NCBI GenBank assembly: GCA_016192075.1
Contig: JACPUU010000011.1
Span: 124,001 to 188,000, forward strand
Source: Bacteroidota bacterium
Lineage (GTDB): Bacteria; Bacteroidota; Bacteroidia; Flavobacteriales_D; Crocinitomicaceae
Reading direction: 5' to 3'
DNA length: 64,000 bases
Shown here piece by piece: positions 43,443-51,972 of this stretch. How positions within the stretch are numbered: the first letter of the stretch is position 1; each line of letters begins with the position of its first letter. The position numbers and the translations under genes were made by a program. A model generated the notes under the pieces. The model was not told where the DNA came from and made no database searches. It saw only the letters and a program-made list of their open reading frames with translations.

Positions 43443-45007
43443 AACTACTGCTTTTTTGTCTTTTTACAGTGTTCTGCTGCTTCCCCGTATCCCATGCACA
43501 GGAATTGATCTGGAGCGATTCAACAAAACGGGTTGATCCTGATTACCCAAACGGACTGTTATCAGAAAGTGTGCTGCCCAGCTACCGTCTGATAGGCTTG
43601 GATGATAAATACATTATCAAAATAATGGACGGTCATCCTTGGGAAGGATATTCCTATGGTGGACGGCTAGTTAATATTCGAATTCACATCTACAACGAAA
43701 CTGATCTTAAACTTGTCAAAACCATCGATCTGGCTGGTACAAAAACGTTTGGTCTCAATGAGGGTTATGGAGGAGTTACACGCCACAACAATGGTATTTA
43801 CTTCATCACCACAGCTCCTAATGAATCGAATGAACTTTCAAATGTACTGTTGCGAAAACTGAACTTTGAAGAACCATATATTAGTGAGGATGCAATTCAT
43901 GTTGGAACTTCTGAAAATGGCGGCACAGCAGGTGGTACCCTTAGATTTTACAGCTTTGATTCAGAATCAGAAAATGTCGAAGCCTACTATACCATTTGGT
44001 CTCCCCAGTCCACAAAAGAGCTGACACACCAGATCAAAATATATAATGCTGAAACAAATACCTGGACAGAGCAAGTTTATCAATCAGGCTATGAATACTT
44101 TGGATTTGACGTCATGACGGTGGCAGAGAACGGAGATTTTGGAATACTTGGTTATCCATACAGATATGGCTATAACAACAAAGATGATGCCTCGGGGAAA
44201 GAAAATCCAGTCTATATCATTTATACATCTGAAAACAGTTTCAAATCAGAACAAATTAATATAGATGATAAATTCGTGCGTAATACTTCCATTTATACCT
44301 TGGAAAACGGAAAATTTTTGGTTGTCGGGACCTATGGAGACAAGCGATATGATGAAGATGGATTTTTTTCAATTATCATTGCTGATGGTGAAGAAAATCA
44401 ACCTGATTTATATCCTTTCGATGCAGATTTTATCAGGGAACATTGGGAAAAAATGCCCAAGAACAATTCAGAAAAGGGAATTGGTGCTGACCCTGCATAT
44501 GAATGGTGTCTTTCACCCGAAGTTTATTTTTGCGAAGACCATTCAATTGTGATGGTAACTAAGGTGTTTCATAAAATCGGGCTCGAACATCCCAATGACA
44601 CGGTTTACGACCCAGGTGCAGTTTACAATGAACTCATTGTTCTTAAAATAAATGAAAGTGGCGAATTAATCTGGAAAAAAAACGTGTTTTGGAATTTGAA
44701 TACGGACAAGGAGGGTAATCACCCTTACGAGATGAGTGAAGGCTACTATACGAACTATTTTAACGGGAAACTTTACCTGATTTACAATGAAATTGAAAAA
44801 GTTAAAGACAGTTCACCGGTCGTAAACACAAGAATAATGTCCATTTCAGATCAGGGAGAATCAGAAATTTTATATGAGATCAAACAAGCACGGAACGGAA
44901 AACTCATTCGCCCGGAATTCTCTCATATGCCGGACAGCAATAGAATTTTGCTCTATACCGCCAAAGGTATTAATGAGAAAATCGGGTTACTAAAACTTGA
45001 TCACTAA
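43439..45007 (+). CDS. secreted protein of unknown function, beta-propeller-like
   Basis: 522 residues. The signal peptide is about 1-20 (LLFCLFTVFCCFPVSHAQ). The rest is beta-rich with repeated aromatic/Gly strands and acidic turns (YSYGGRLVNIRIHIYNETDL, KTFGLNEGYGGVTRHNNGIY, GKFLVVGTYGDKRYDEDGFF), which suggests a propeller, but I could not define blades and recognise no family. It lacks a T9SS sorting domain. It is coupled to nadD (4-bp overlap) and hemJ (1-bp overlap, TAATG), although its job is unlikely to be linked to either. Base use looks more A/T-rich than in nadD. Confidence 0.8.
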   Translation: MKLLLFCLFTVFCCFPVSHAQELIWSDSTKRVDPDYPNGLLSESVLPSYRLIGLDDKYIIKIMDGHPWEGYSYGGRLVNIRIHIYNETDLKLVKTIDLAGTKTFGLNEGYGGVTRHNNGIYFITTAPNESNELSNVLLRKLNFEEPYISEDAIHVGTSENGGTAGGTLRFYSFDSESENVEAYYTIWSPQSTKELTHQIKIYNAETNTWTEQVYQSGYEYFGFDVMTVAENGDFGILGYPYRYGYNNKDDASGKENPVYIIYTSENSFKSEQINIDDKFVRNTSIYTLENGKFLVVGTYGDKRYDEDGFFSIIIADGEENQPDLYPFDADFIREHWEKMPKNNSEKGIGADPAYEWCLSPEVYFCEDHSIVMVTKVFHKIGLEHPNDTVYDPGAVYNELIVLKINESGELIWKKNVFWNLNTDKEGNHPYEMSEGYYTNYFNGKLYLIYNEIEKVKDSSPVVNTRIMSISDQGESEILYEIKQARNGKLIRPEFSHMPDSNRILLYTAKGINEKIGLLKLDH

Positions 45008-45540
45008 TGTACCCCACCATCCTTTCACTGCATATTATTTTTATTGTTACCTGGTTTGCAGGCCTGTTTTACATTGTGCGCCTGTTTGTTTACCAGGTTG
45101 AAGCGCGTGAAAAATCAGACCTGGAACGCAGCATTCTGGAACCTCAATTCCGGCTTATGGCTAAACGACTATGGTATGGCATTACCTGGCCTTCTTTTAT
45201 TCTTACACTGATCTTTGGTCCCTGGCTGCTATACCTGAACCAGGGTCTTTTATATATGAATTTCATGTATATCAAACTGGCGTTTGTCGCCGGACTAATT
45301 AGCTATCACCTGCTCTGTCACCGGATGTTTAAAAAACTACAGCTCGGAACCGGTAGTTACACCTCGGGCTTTTTCAGAATCTGGAATGAGGTGGCGACTC
45401 TTTTGCTGGTGGCTATTGTATTTTTGATCGTCATGAAAAACCAGGTTAACTGGATTTACGGAACGGTTGGATTTATACTTTTTGGAGTACTCTTAATGGT
45501 TGCAATCAAGATCTATAAAAAAGTCCGGGAGAAAAAGTAA
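45007..45540 (+). CDS. hemJ: HemJ-like protoporphyrinogen IX oxidase
   Basis: 177 residues, four hydrophobic helices. The family features are clear: LHIIFIVTWFAGLFYIVRLF (with the conserved His at about residue 8 and the W-F-A-G stretch), RLWYGITWPSFILTLIFG, MYIKLAFVAGLISYHLLCH (Lys and His conserved), and IWNEVATLLLVAIVFLIV. HemJ oxidises protoporphyrinogen IX to protoporphyrin IX at the inner membrane, near the end of haem synthesis. In Bacteroidota these are often labelled CopD family. Placement close to hemA, hemC and hemD supports the role. The start overlaps the previous stop by one base. Confidence 0.88.
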   Translation: MYPTILSLHIIFIVTWFAGLFYIVRLFVYQVEAREKSDLERSILEPQFRLMAKRLWYGITWPSFILTLIFGPWLLYLNQGLLYMNFMYIKLAFVAGLISYHLLCHRMFKKLQLGTGSYTSGFFRIWNEVATLLLVAIVFLIVMKNQVNWIYGTVGFILFGVLLMVAIKIYKKVREKK

Positions 45541-45545
45541 TCCAT

Positions 45546-46967
45546 ATGAAGCTGAAGTTCAAATTCGCTCTTATCTGTTCTCTGGCAATATTTTCTGCTC
45601 TTGCGCAAAATGAAGAAAATTGTTATTCAAGAATTCAGGTTCTTTTTGATCAGAAAAAATTTGCAGAAGCTGAAAAGGATATTCAAAAATGTACTGCTTT
45701 TGAAAGCGATACCAGTCTTCAAATTTTCTATCTACGAATTCAGATGTCACTGGGTGATTTTGATACAGCCCTGGTACTTGCCCGAAAAATTTTAGTCCTG
45801 GATTCAGTCAACCAGGTTGCCATAAATGCCTGCGGTGCTTCCCATTTTATGAGTGAATCATACAACTCAGCCAGGTATTTCTATAATTTGAATCTGAGCA
45901 TTGATTCATCCTTCCGATATGCGTACTACAACCTGGCTATGTTAAATAACGCAGAGCTAAAATTTCAGGATGCCCTCAGGGATATTGGATACTACCAGCA
46001 GCTTTACCCGGAAGAGGCAGACGGTTACATCATGGAGGGAGATATTTACTATGAAATGGGGCTAGCTGACACAGCGCGTATACTCTACGAAAAAACAAGA
46101 GAACGGTTTCCGAATTATTCAGTCACCTACCAGGCTATTGCAGAATGGCATTTTGACCGGGAAGATTATGAGCAGGCCCTAAAAAAAATAGACCAGGCTC
46201 TGCTACTTGATCCACTTGATGATGTGAATTATTACCTGAAGGGGCAGATTTTGTTTTACATGGATGATCAGCATTATAAAGAGGCTATTAAAAACCTGAA
46301 AATTTCGAATGAACTGAAAGAGGACGCTACCGGATATTATGCCCTTGCTGTTTGCTATGAATACAGCAATAAATCGGGCAAAGCACTTGAAAATTATAAC
46401 CGGGCCATTGCCATGGAAAATAACGAACCCTTGTATTATGGCGAAAAGGCAGCACTGTTGCTAACCCTGCGCAACTATTCTGAAGCCCTGGATGTAATAA
46501 ACCAGGCCATTGCCAGGGATACCACCGATCTCTATTATTATGTCATCCGCGCCCGCATATATCAGGGAATAGGGTTAAATTCCAACGCTTTGGACGACTA
46601 TAAAAAAATTCTTGAAACTGATTCGCTCTACACCGACGCCTTTTTCTACCGTGCCTTGTTGTATGAAGATCTTAAACAAACTTCCGCTGCAATGGATGAC
46701 TACAATGCATTACTCGCAATAGATCCGGAAGACATTGATGCCCTCTTTAACAGAGCCATGCTACGCACAGATGCAGGAGATCTTGAAGGGGCCAAAGAAG
46801 ATTATACTGCGGTTATTGACCTGAATGAAACAGATGGTGATGCCTATTTTAACCGGGCCCTGATATATCTGGAACAAAACAATATGCGAAAATTCTGCTC
46901 TGACATGAGCCTTGCCGCACAGTATAACAGTAAACGAGCCAAAAAACTGGTACGAAAATATTGTTGA
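45546..46967 (+). CDS. secreted TPR-repeat protein
   Basis: 473 residues. The signal peptide is about 1-21 (FALICSLAIFSALAQ). About ten to twelve TPR units follow from residue 30 to 460 (for example AIAEWHFDREDYEQALKKID, YALAVCYEYSNKSGKALENY, ALFNRAMLRTDAGDLEGAKE, AYFNRALIYLEQNNMRKFCS). It is probably a periplasmic or envelope scaffold protein. It starts 5 bp after the hemJ stop and ends the operon; a rho-independent terminator lies 24 bp beyond its stop. No partner is identified. Confidence 0.88.
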   Translation: MKLKFKFALICSLAIFSALAQNEENCYSRIQVLFDQKKFAEAEKDIQKCTAFESDTSLQIFYLRIQMSLGDFDTALVLARKILVLDSVNQVAINACGASHFMSESYNSARYFYNLNLSIDSSFRYAYYNLAMLNNAELKFQDALRDIGYYQQLYPEEADGYIMEGDIYYEMGLADTARILYEKTRERFPNYSVTYQAIAEWHFDREDYEQALKKIDQALLLDPLDDVNYYLKGQILFYMDDQHYKEAIKNLKISNELKEDATGYYALAVCYEYSNKSGKALENYNRAIAMENNEPLYYGEKAALLLTLRNYSEALDVINQAIARDTTDLYYYVIRARIYQGIGLNSNALDDYKKILETDSLYTDAFFYRALLYEDLKQTSAAMDDYNALLAIDPEDIDALFNRAMLRTDAGDLEGAKEDYTAVIDLNETDGDAYFNRALIYLEQNNMRKFCSDMSLAAQYNSKRAKKLVRKYC

Positions 46968-46990
46968 CAGTAGCAGAACACACTCTCATT

Positions 46991-47027
46991 CAGGATTATT
47001 CTTCTCGGAATAATACCTGATTTTTCC
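46991..47027 (+). terminator. rho-independent terminator
   Basis: CAGG and ATTATTC pair with GAATAAT and CCTG (one bulged A) around a ttctcg loop, followed by TTTTT. It ends the hemJ-TPR operon. Confidence 0.78.
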
Positions 47028-47134
47028 CGCAGATTGCCGCAGATTAAAATTCCGCTGATTGACGCAGATCTTTATATCCTATTATTCTAAATCCGCGTTA
47101 TCGGCGTTCCTTTTCCGCGTGAATCTGCGGGAAA
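47023..47134. repeat. long inverted repeat with CCGCAGATT motifs
   Basis: TTTCCCGCAGATT (47023-47035) is the perfect complement of AATCTGCGGGAAA (47122-47134), 13 bp, with the 86 bp between holding further CCGCAGATT, CCGCTGATT and CGCAGATC motifs and ATCCGCG. It resembles a widespread bacterial repeat that I recall seeing around GxxExxY genes, but no such gene is here. It lies between the convergent TPR and uvrC genes. Confidence 0.75.
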
Positions 47135-47159
47135 TAATCGTCTCTCTTACAAAGTTGCC

Positions 47160-48959
47160 TTATGATTGTGGCTGTTTGAAATAATCCGCCACCAGTTTTG
47201 CTTTTGACGGACCAACCACCACTGCTATTTCTTCTTCTGTGGCTTCTTTCAACCGCTTGATTGATTTGAAATGACTCAACAGGTCCTGCGCGGTTTTTTC
47301 ACCAACGCCATCTATTTGCGTGAGCTCGGTTCCCAATGCATTTTTGCTGCGTTTGTTGCGGTGATGCGTAATACCAAACCGGTGTGCCTCATTACGCATG
47401 TGCTGAATAATTTTGAGCGTTTCAGAGCGTTTATCAATGTAAATAGGAACTGAATCACCGGGATAAAAAATTTCTTCCAGTTTTTTGGCAATACCAATCA
47501 GGGATATTTTTCCACGTAATCCCAATTCATCAATGCTTTTTAAAGCTGCGCTCAACTGCCCTTTGCCACCATCAATCACCACCAGCTGCGGCAATGATTC
47601 CCCTTCATCCAGTAACCGCTTGTAACGACGGTAAATGATCTCTTCCATGGATGCAAAATCATTGGGACCTTCTACCGTTTTTATGTTAAAATGGCGGTAG
47701 TCTTTTTTTGCCGGTTTTCCGTTTTTAAACACCACGCAGGCCGCAACAGCATTCGTACCCTGGAAATTGGAATTATCAAAACATTCAATATGCACCGGCC
47801 ACTCTTTCAGGCGCAGGTCTTTTTTCATGGTTTCCATGATGCGCTCAGTATGCCGTTCAGGATTCACCAGTTTTTCTTGCTTGTGCTTTTCAAGCATGTA
47901 AAATTTGGCATTACGCTGTGACAATTCCAGCAATGTCTTTTTTTCACCGCGCTGCGGATTCGTAATTACCAGGTTTTCGAAAATAGCCTCAATGTTGGTA
48001 TCGGTTATAATTTCTTTAGCCTCTTCACCATATCGCTCGCGCATTTCAACCAATACCAGCGGAATAATTTCTTCAGGTTTCTCATCCAGCTTTTTCTTCA
48101 CTTCCATGGTATGGCCCTGAATAATGGCGCCGTTGCTGATTTTGAGATAATTCACATAGGCCTCTTTTTCATCCTCTACCAGGCTGATGACATCGACATT
48201 GTGAATGGTCGGACTCACAATAGCTGATTTACTGTGATAATTATCCAGCATGTCAATCCGTTCTTTAATATCCTGTGCCTCTTCAAATTTCATTTCCTCA
48301 GCACGTTTTTTCATCATTTGCCGCAACTCAGCAATAACGGCATTTACATTGCCTTTCAGAATATTCCTGATCTCGTCAATATACACACCGTACTCACTTT
48401 CCTGCTGCGCGCCTATGCACGGCCCCATGCAGTTTCCAATATGGTACTCAAGGCATACCTTGTACTTTTTCTGTTCAATGTGTTTGGGTGCCAGGTTCAG
48501 ATTACACGTTCTGAGCGGATACACTTCTTTAATCAGGTCGAGCAGTGTATGCATCATTCTGCCCGAAGCGTACGGACCAAAATATTTAGACCCATCTTTA
48601 ATCACCCTGCGGGTAGAAAAAACTCTTGGAAATTCTTCATTCTTAATACAAATCCACGGATACGTTTTATCATCTTTCAGTAAGATATTGTAGCGCGGCT
48701 GGTACTTTTTTATGAGGTTATTTTCCAGCAACAAGGCATCCAATTCCGTGTCTACCACCATGTATTTGATGTCGGCAATTTTACTGACCAGGATATTGGT
48801 TTTGGCATTGTCATGCGCCTTTACAAAATACGACGAAACGCGTTTTTTCAAATCCTTGGCCTTGCCCACATAGATGATCGTTCCGTTTTTATCATAGTAT
48901 TGATAAATTCCCGGACTGTTGGGCAGGGTTTTTAATTTTTCACGCACATCGGCTGACAT
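47160..48959 (-). CDS. uvrC: excinuclease ABC subunit C
   Basis: 599 residues, full length. It makes both incisions in nucleotide excision repair after UvrA/UvrB find the lesion. The N-terminal GIY-YIG domain (SPGIYQYYDKNGTIIYVGKA, about 13-32) does the 3' cut; a Cys-rich region (CLEYHIGNCMGPC, around 170) and UVR helix (MKKRAEEMKFEEAQDIKERI) follow; the RNase H-like domain (about 380-530; IECFDNSN and VIDGGKGQLSAAL) does the 5' cut; a helix-hairpin-helix lies at the end (IDGVGEKTAQDLL). The -7 box TAACTTTG ends only four bases before the ATG. Confidence 0.97.
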   Translation of the reverse strand: MSADVREKLKTLPNSPGIYQYYDKNGTIIYVGKAKDLKKRVSSYFVKAHDNAKTNILVSKIADIKYMVVDTELDALLLENNLIKKYQPRYNILLKDDKTYPWICIKNEEFPRVFSTRRVIKDGSKYFGPYASGRMMHTLLDLIKEVYPLRTCNLNLAPKHIEQKKYKVCLEYHIGNCMGPCIGAQQESEYGVYIDEIRNILKGNVNAVIAELRQMMKKRAEEMKFEEAQDIKERIDMLDNYHSKSAIVSPTIHNVDVISLVEDEKEAYVNYLKISNGAIIQGHTMEVKKKLDEKPEEIIPLVLVEMRERYGEEAKEIITDTNIEAIFENLVITNPQRGEKKTLLELSQRNAKFYMLEKHKQEKLVNPERHTERIMETMKKDLRLKEWPVHIECFDNSNFQGTNAVAACVVFKNGKPAKKDYRHFNIKTVEGPNDFASMEEIIYRRYKRLLDEGESLPQLVVIDGGKGQLSAALKSIDELGLRGKISLIGIAKKLEEIFYPGDSVPIYIDKRSETLKIIQHMRNEAHRFGITHHRNKRSKNALGTELTQIDGVGEKTAQDLLSHFKSIKRLKEATEEEIAVVVGPSKAKLVADYFKQPQS

Positions 48960-48963
48960 GGTA

Positions 48964-48971
48964 CAAAGTTA
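48964..48971 (-). promoter_or_regulatory. -7 box TAACTTTG directly before uvrC
   Basis: On the minus strand TAACTTTG is followed by TACC and the uvrC ATG. Transcription would start at or near the start codon, implying a leaderless or very short leader mRNA. Confidence 0.5.
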
Positions 48972-49135
48972 GGTTGATTTCAGATACTAAACGCAGGATT
49001 TTCAGATGTGTTTGACTCCGCCCCGGAACAGATAATCAACTAACGGTATCACTTAATAAGCAGTGCTTTGAATCTATACCGGCGCCCCTGTTAAACCAGA
49101 AAAAACAACGCATATTCGATTCAAAATCGGATTGT

Positions 49136-50116
49136 ATGCGTTTCATCTCTGTCTCTTGCCTTGTGTTTTTGTTTTGCAGTTGTAATCTGAATTATCCGGC
49201 CGATTCCAATTCAGCCTTATCCGGAAAAATCACAAAAGCTCAGGTTTTACAATACCTGCCAGGTATCCATGCAGGGCATTCACAAAAGGTTAAAACCATT
49301 GTTTCGGGGCAAAAATCGTTCCGCATCAAAACCCGTCTGATAACGCATTCCCGCTTTCTTTTTCTTGATTTTGCCGAAGACAAAAAGGGGCAACTGGCCA
49401 ACTACAAAGACATTACACCGGCATTTGAAATTGCATCTGCCGTAACCCGGGTTTACGAAATTGACCATTCAACGCTGGCTTTGCAGTATGAAGATTTTGT
49501 AGGCAGAACGGTAGTGGTTAATAGCGGTGACCGCACGCAAATTACCTGTAAAATTTCAAAACTGGTGCTGGTAGCTGATCAGGCCTATACAGACCCTTAC
49601 CTGGCTGCGGTACTTGAAATTCCTGAAAATACGTATTTGAATTATGCCTGGGCAACTACCAATAAAAAACTGAATCCGTACCCGTTCAGTCCGATTGAAG
49701 ATCCCTTGCTTTCAGAAACGGCCCTCACCCGTTTTGATTCGTTATACGAATACCAATTAGTCCGTGAAAAATGTGCTCAGAAAACCGATGATTTTGATTA
49801 TGATGAGACGACTGTGAACATTTATGAATTTCGAAAAAATGAAAAATACATCCTGGTGAAGTATGATTGTGTTGGCATGTGCGGAAGCCTTGATGAAAGT
49901 TATGCCGCACTATACCACGTAACACCTGGTAACTGGGTGCGTGAAGCAGAGGGCCCCATACCGTTTTATTTTCACGATCTGATTGATGTAGATGGTGACA
50001 TGTATCCTGAACTTTTAATGAGTGGCTTTGCTACAACAGCAATTTATGAAATCAATTTTAAAGGATTCAGTGAAATGGAATCTGTCAATTGGTCAACTAC
50101 AGAATGCCCTTGCTGA
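49136..50116 (+). CDS. lipoprotein of unknown function
   Basis: 326 residues. The lipobox is FCSCN (about residues 12-16). A beta-rich body with no recognised domain follows; near the end, LIDVDGDMYPELLMSG is an FG-GAP/VCBS-like D-x-D-G-D loop of the kind found in integrin-like propellers. The last residues (STTECPC) contain two Cys. Single-gene transcript with no clear link to its neighbours. Confidence 0.75.
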   Translation: MRFISVSCLVFLFCSCNLNYPADSNSALSGKITKAQVLQYLPGIHAGHSQKVKTIVSGQKSFRIKTRLITHSRFLFLDFAEDKKGQLANYKDITPAFEIASAVTRVYEIDHSTLALQYEDFVGRTVVVNSGDRTQITCKISKLVLVADQAYTDPYLAAVLEIPENTYLNYAWATTNKKLNPYPFSPIEDPLLSETALTRFDSLYEYQLVREKCAQKTDDFDYDETTVNIYEFRKNEKYILVKYDCVGMCGSLDESYAALYHVTPGNWVREAEGPIPFYFHDLIDVDGDMYPELLMSGFATTAIYEINFKGFSEMESVNWSTTECPC

Positions 50117-50240
50117 TTAATTTAAATTCGCTTTTTCAATGACAGGTTGCCATCCGTATTTCTTCAGAAAATTTGTGGTACCGCATTATGTTGTTATCCA
50201 CTTGTACGACCAAAAAACACCTGGTTGCATTCTGATTTTT

Positions 50241-51326
50241 TTAAAGACTCACTTTCCAGATCACCGTTCCATCCAATATATTCAAACAAACAACGGTGCC
50301 GCCGAAGGTTGTGATAAGCTTATCTTCACTGGCAAATGCAATACCGGGTAACGGATCAGGTGTTACTTTATCTGCCCCGGCAAATTTGCGCTGTTCCTGA
50401 CGCCACAGCGGTTTAAGATCAAAACTAACCGCTGAAAAAAGGGCGTGCGTGCGCTCCAGGGTTTCATAATGGCGAATCACAAACAAGCGATTTTTGGCAT
50501 TATAAGCGACAATTTCAGGATCCAGAAACTCCCCCTCAAAATTCAGTACCTCGTAATTTTTATCGTGAAAAACCAATCGTTCAATTTCACCCGTACTTGT
50601 TTCAAAATTGAAACACCAGGATTTAGTGTCGGCAGGATCTGTGTAACGAAGTTCATATTCATCCAATTTAAATCCACCCGTATACCGGTCAGGCGGATAC
50701 TGCTGCGCCACTAATTCATCTGTCAGCAAATTGTAACAATAGAAATGCCCATCTTTGGCGGTAATGGTCAGCCATGCCTCATTTTTGAACTGATACGCTT
50801 CTGAACTGCGGTTTAAATCCATAATTCCACCCTTCAGTTCCGGAAATTTTTCAAATCCCTTTTCTTTCGATCGTTCACCTGTTTTTGAACCATCTTCCAA
50901 TGAATATTCTACTGCCCCGGTCCATTCAAAAAAGAAAACGGATTTTTCAGACATACCCAGTATTTCAGGTGATTCAATATTCATGCGGTACTTAAGCGCA
51001 CCGGTTTTCAAATCCAACACATAAAGGCGGTAAGCCTCCCACGAACCACCGTCACCATCACCCTGATAATGTTCTTCAACCAGGCAAAGTTCGCTTCCAT
51101 TGGTTAATCCCCCAATAAAATGACCGGCATAACCGTGGTCACTCATGACCATGTACATCAGGCCGCAAAAAGCCAGCAGACTCACCGAAATTTGCGTAAC
51201 CCGTGCAAGTACCAGGTTTTTGAATGGCCTGCGCATAATCATCAGCGTGGGCACCAGGCACAGAAAAGTGAAGACGGTCATAAACGCCCAGGTCTCTGAG
51301 ACAATATAATCCAGTATAGCATCCAT
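50241..51326 (-). CDS. membrane-anchored beta-propeller-like protein, unknown
   Basis: 361 residues from the ATG at 51326 (MDAILDYIVSETWAFMTVFT); an earlier in-frame start would add 30 residues that lie in the upstream spacer. Two transmembrane helices (about 11-30 and 45-65) are followed by an external domain with PQQ-like or WD-like strands (AYRLYVLDLKTGALKYRMNI, GHFYCYNLLTDELVAQQYPP, FGGTVVCLNILDGTVIWKV). The repeated 'LDxxTGxxxW/Y' pattern is that of PQQ-type propellers, without clear catalytic residues. Function unknown. Confidence 0.78.
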   Translation of the reverse strand: MDAILDYIVSETWAFMTVFTFLCLVPTLMIMRRPFKNLVLARVTQISVSLLAFCGLMYMVMSDHGYAGHFIGGLTNGSELCLVEEHYQGDGDGGSWEAYRLYVLDLKTGALKYRMNIESPEILGMSEKSVFFFEWTGAVEYSLEDGSKTGERSKEKGFEKFPELKGGIMDLNRSSEAYQFKNEAWLTITAKDGHFYCYNLLTDELVAQQYPPDRYTGGFKLDEYELRYTDPADTKSWCFNFETSTGEIERLVFHDKNYEVLNFEGEFLDPEIVAYNAKNRLFVIRHYETLERTHALFSAVSFDLKPLWRQEQRKFAGADKVTPDPLPGIAFASEDKLITTFGGTVVCLNILDGTVIWKVSL

Positions 51327-51442
51327 GAAACCGAATGTACACAAATTAATGCGATCCGGGTAACCGGTTATCCGTATCCAAAAAAAATGCCCCGGCGCAA
51401 AGAAAGAGAGAGACAAAGCCGGAGCATTTTAACCATGAACCA

Positions 51443-51553
51443 ATGACATCCGGTGAAGACAAGCATGCGCAGGCTGAGACGCTGATGGAATTGGTCCCGG
51501 CGATTTTACGTCGGGATCTTATCCATAAAATGCGACTGTTGGAACGTGAATAG
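51443..51553 (+). CDS. possible 36-residue microprotein, copy 1
   Basis: In the repeat unit an ATG-to-TAG frame encodes MTSGEDKHAQAETLMELVPA and then ILRRDLIHKMRLLERE, a charged amphipathic helix-like peptide. The only base difference between the two copies is synonymous in this frame (Leu CTG/TTG). No ribosome-binding site is visible. It may be chance within a non-coding repeat. Confidence 0.25.
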   Translation: MTSGEDKHAQAETLMELVPAILRRDLIHKMRLLERE

Positions 51554-51625
51554 ATCAAATACAAAAAAAATGCCCCGGCGCAAAGAAAGAGAGAGACAAA
51601 GCCGGAGCATTTTAACCATGAACCA

Positions 51626-51736
51626 ATGACATCCGGTGAAGACAAGCATGCGCAGGCTGAGACGTTGATGGAATTGGTCCCGGCGATTTTACGTCGGGAT
51701 CTTATCCATAAAATGCGACTGTTGGAACGTGAATAG
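51626..51736 (+). CDS. possible 36-residue microprotein, copy 2
   Basis: Identical peptide to the frame at 51443, 183 bp downstream, with one synonymous difference. Same caution applies: the conservation may reflect a recent duplication only. Confidence 0.25.
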   Translation: MTSGEDKHAQAETLMELVPAILRRDLIHKMRLLERE

Positions 51737-51960
51737 ATCAAATACAAAAAAAATGCCCCGGCGCAAAGAAAGAGAGAGACAAAACCGGAGCATTTTAACC
51801 ATGAATAAACTACCGATAAGCTCCGCTCGTTTGCAGATTCGGGCTGTACGCATATTCAAAACAGAATAAACCGCTTTGAATTTTGACCGGTATAAAAGTA
51901 GGCCGCCGGTACGGAATGCATGTTAATTTGACGTAGCCATTTCATTAACAGATTTGCACG

Positions 51961-51968
51961 TATCTTTG
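51961..51968 (+). promoter_or_regulatory. -7 box TATCTTTG directly before helicase gene
   Basis: TATCTTTG is followed by TACC and the ATG at 51973, the same arrangement as at uvrC. A leaderless or very short leader is implied. Confidence 0.5.
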
Positions 51969-51972
51969 TACC

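Larger units (their letters stand above)
51379..51805. repeat. 183-bp tandem repeat, two full copies and one partial
   Basis: Copies: 51379-51561, 51562-51744, and 51745-51805 (first 61 bp only). Full copies differ at one base (CTG/TTG at about 51475 and 51658). Each copy starts with CAAAAAAAATGCCCCGGC; AAAATGC-c-CCGGC pairs with GCCGG-a-GCATTTT (51384-51396 with 51418-51430 in copy 1). Read on the minus strand each hairpin is followed by eight T, a good terminator. A second hairpin (TCCCGGCG-atttta-CGTCGGGA) lies later in the unit. This block fills most of the 646-bp gap between 51327 and 51972; apart from it and a promoter box at 51961 I see nothing in that gap. Confidence 0.95.

Noticed and set aside
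51346-51747. A 133-residue minus-strand frame with two 61-residue repeats
   Set aside because: It exists only because the 183-bp unit is a multiple of three. The single base difference changes a residue in this frame, and the frame passes through terminator hairpins.
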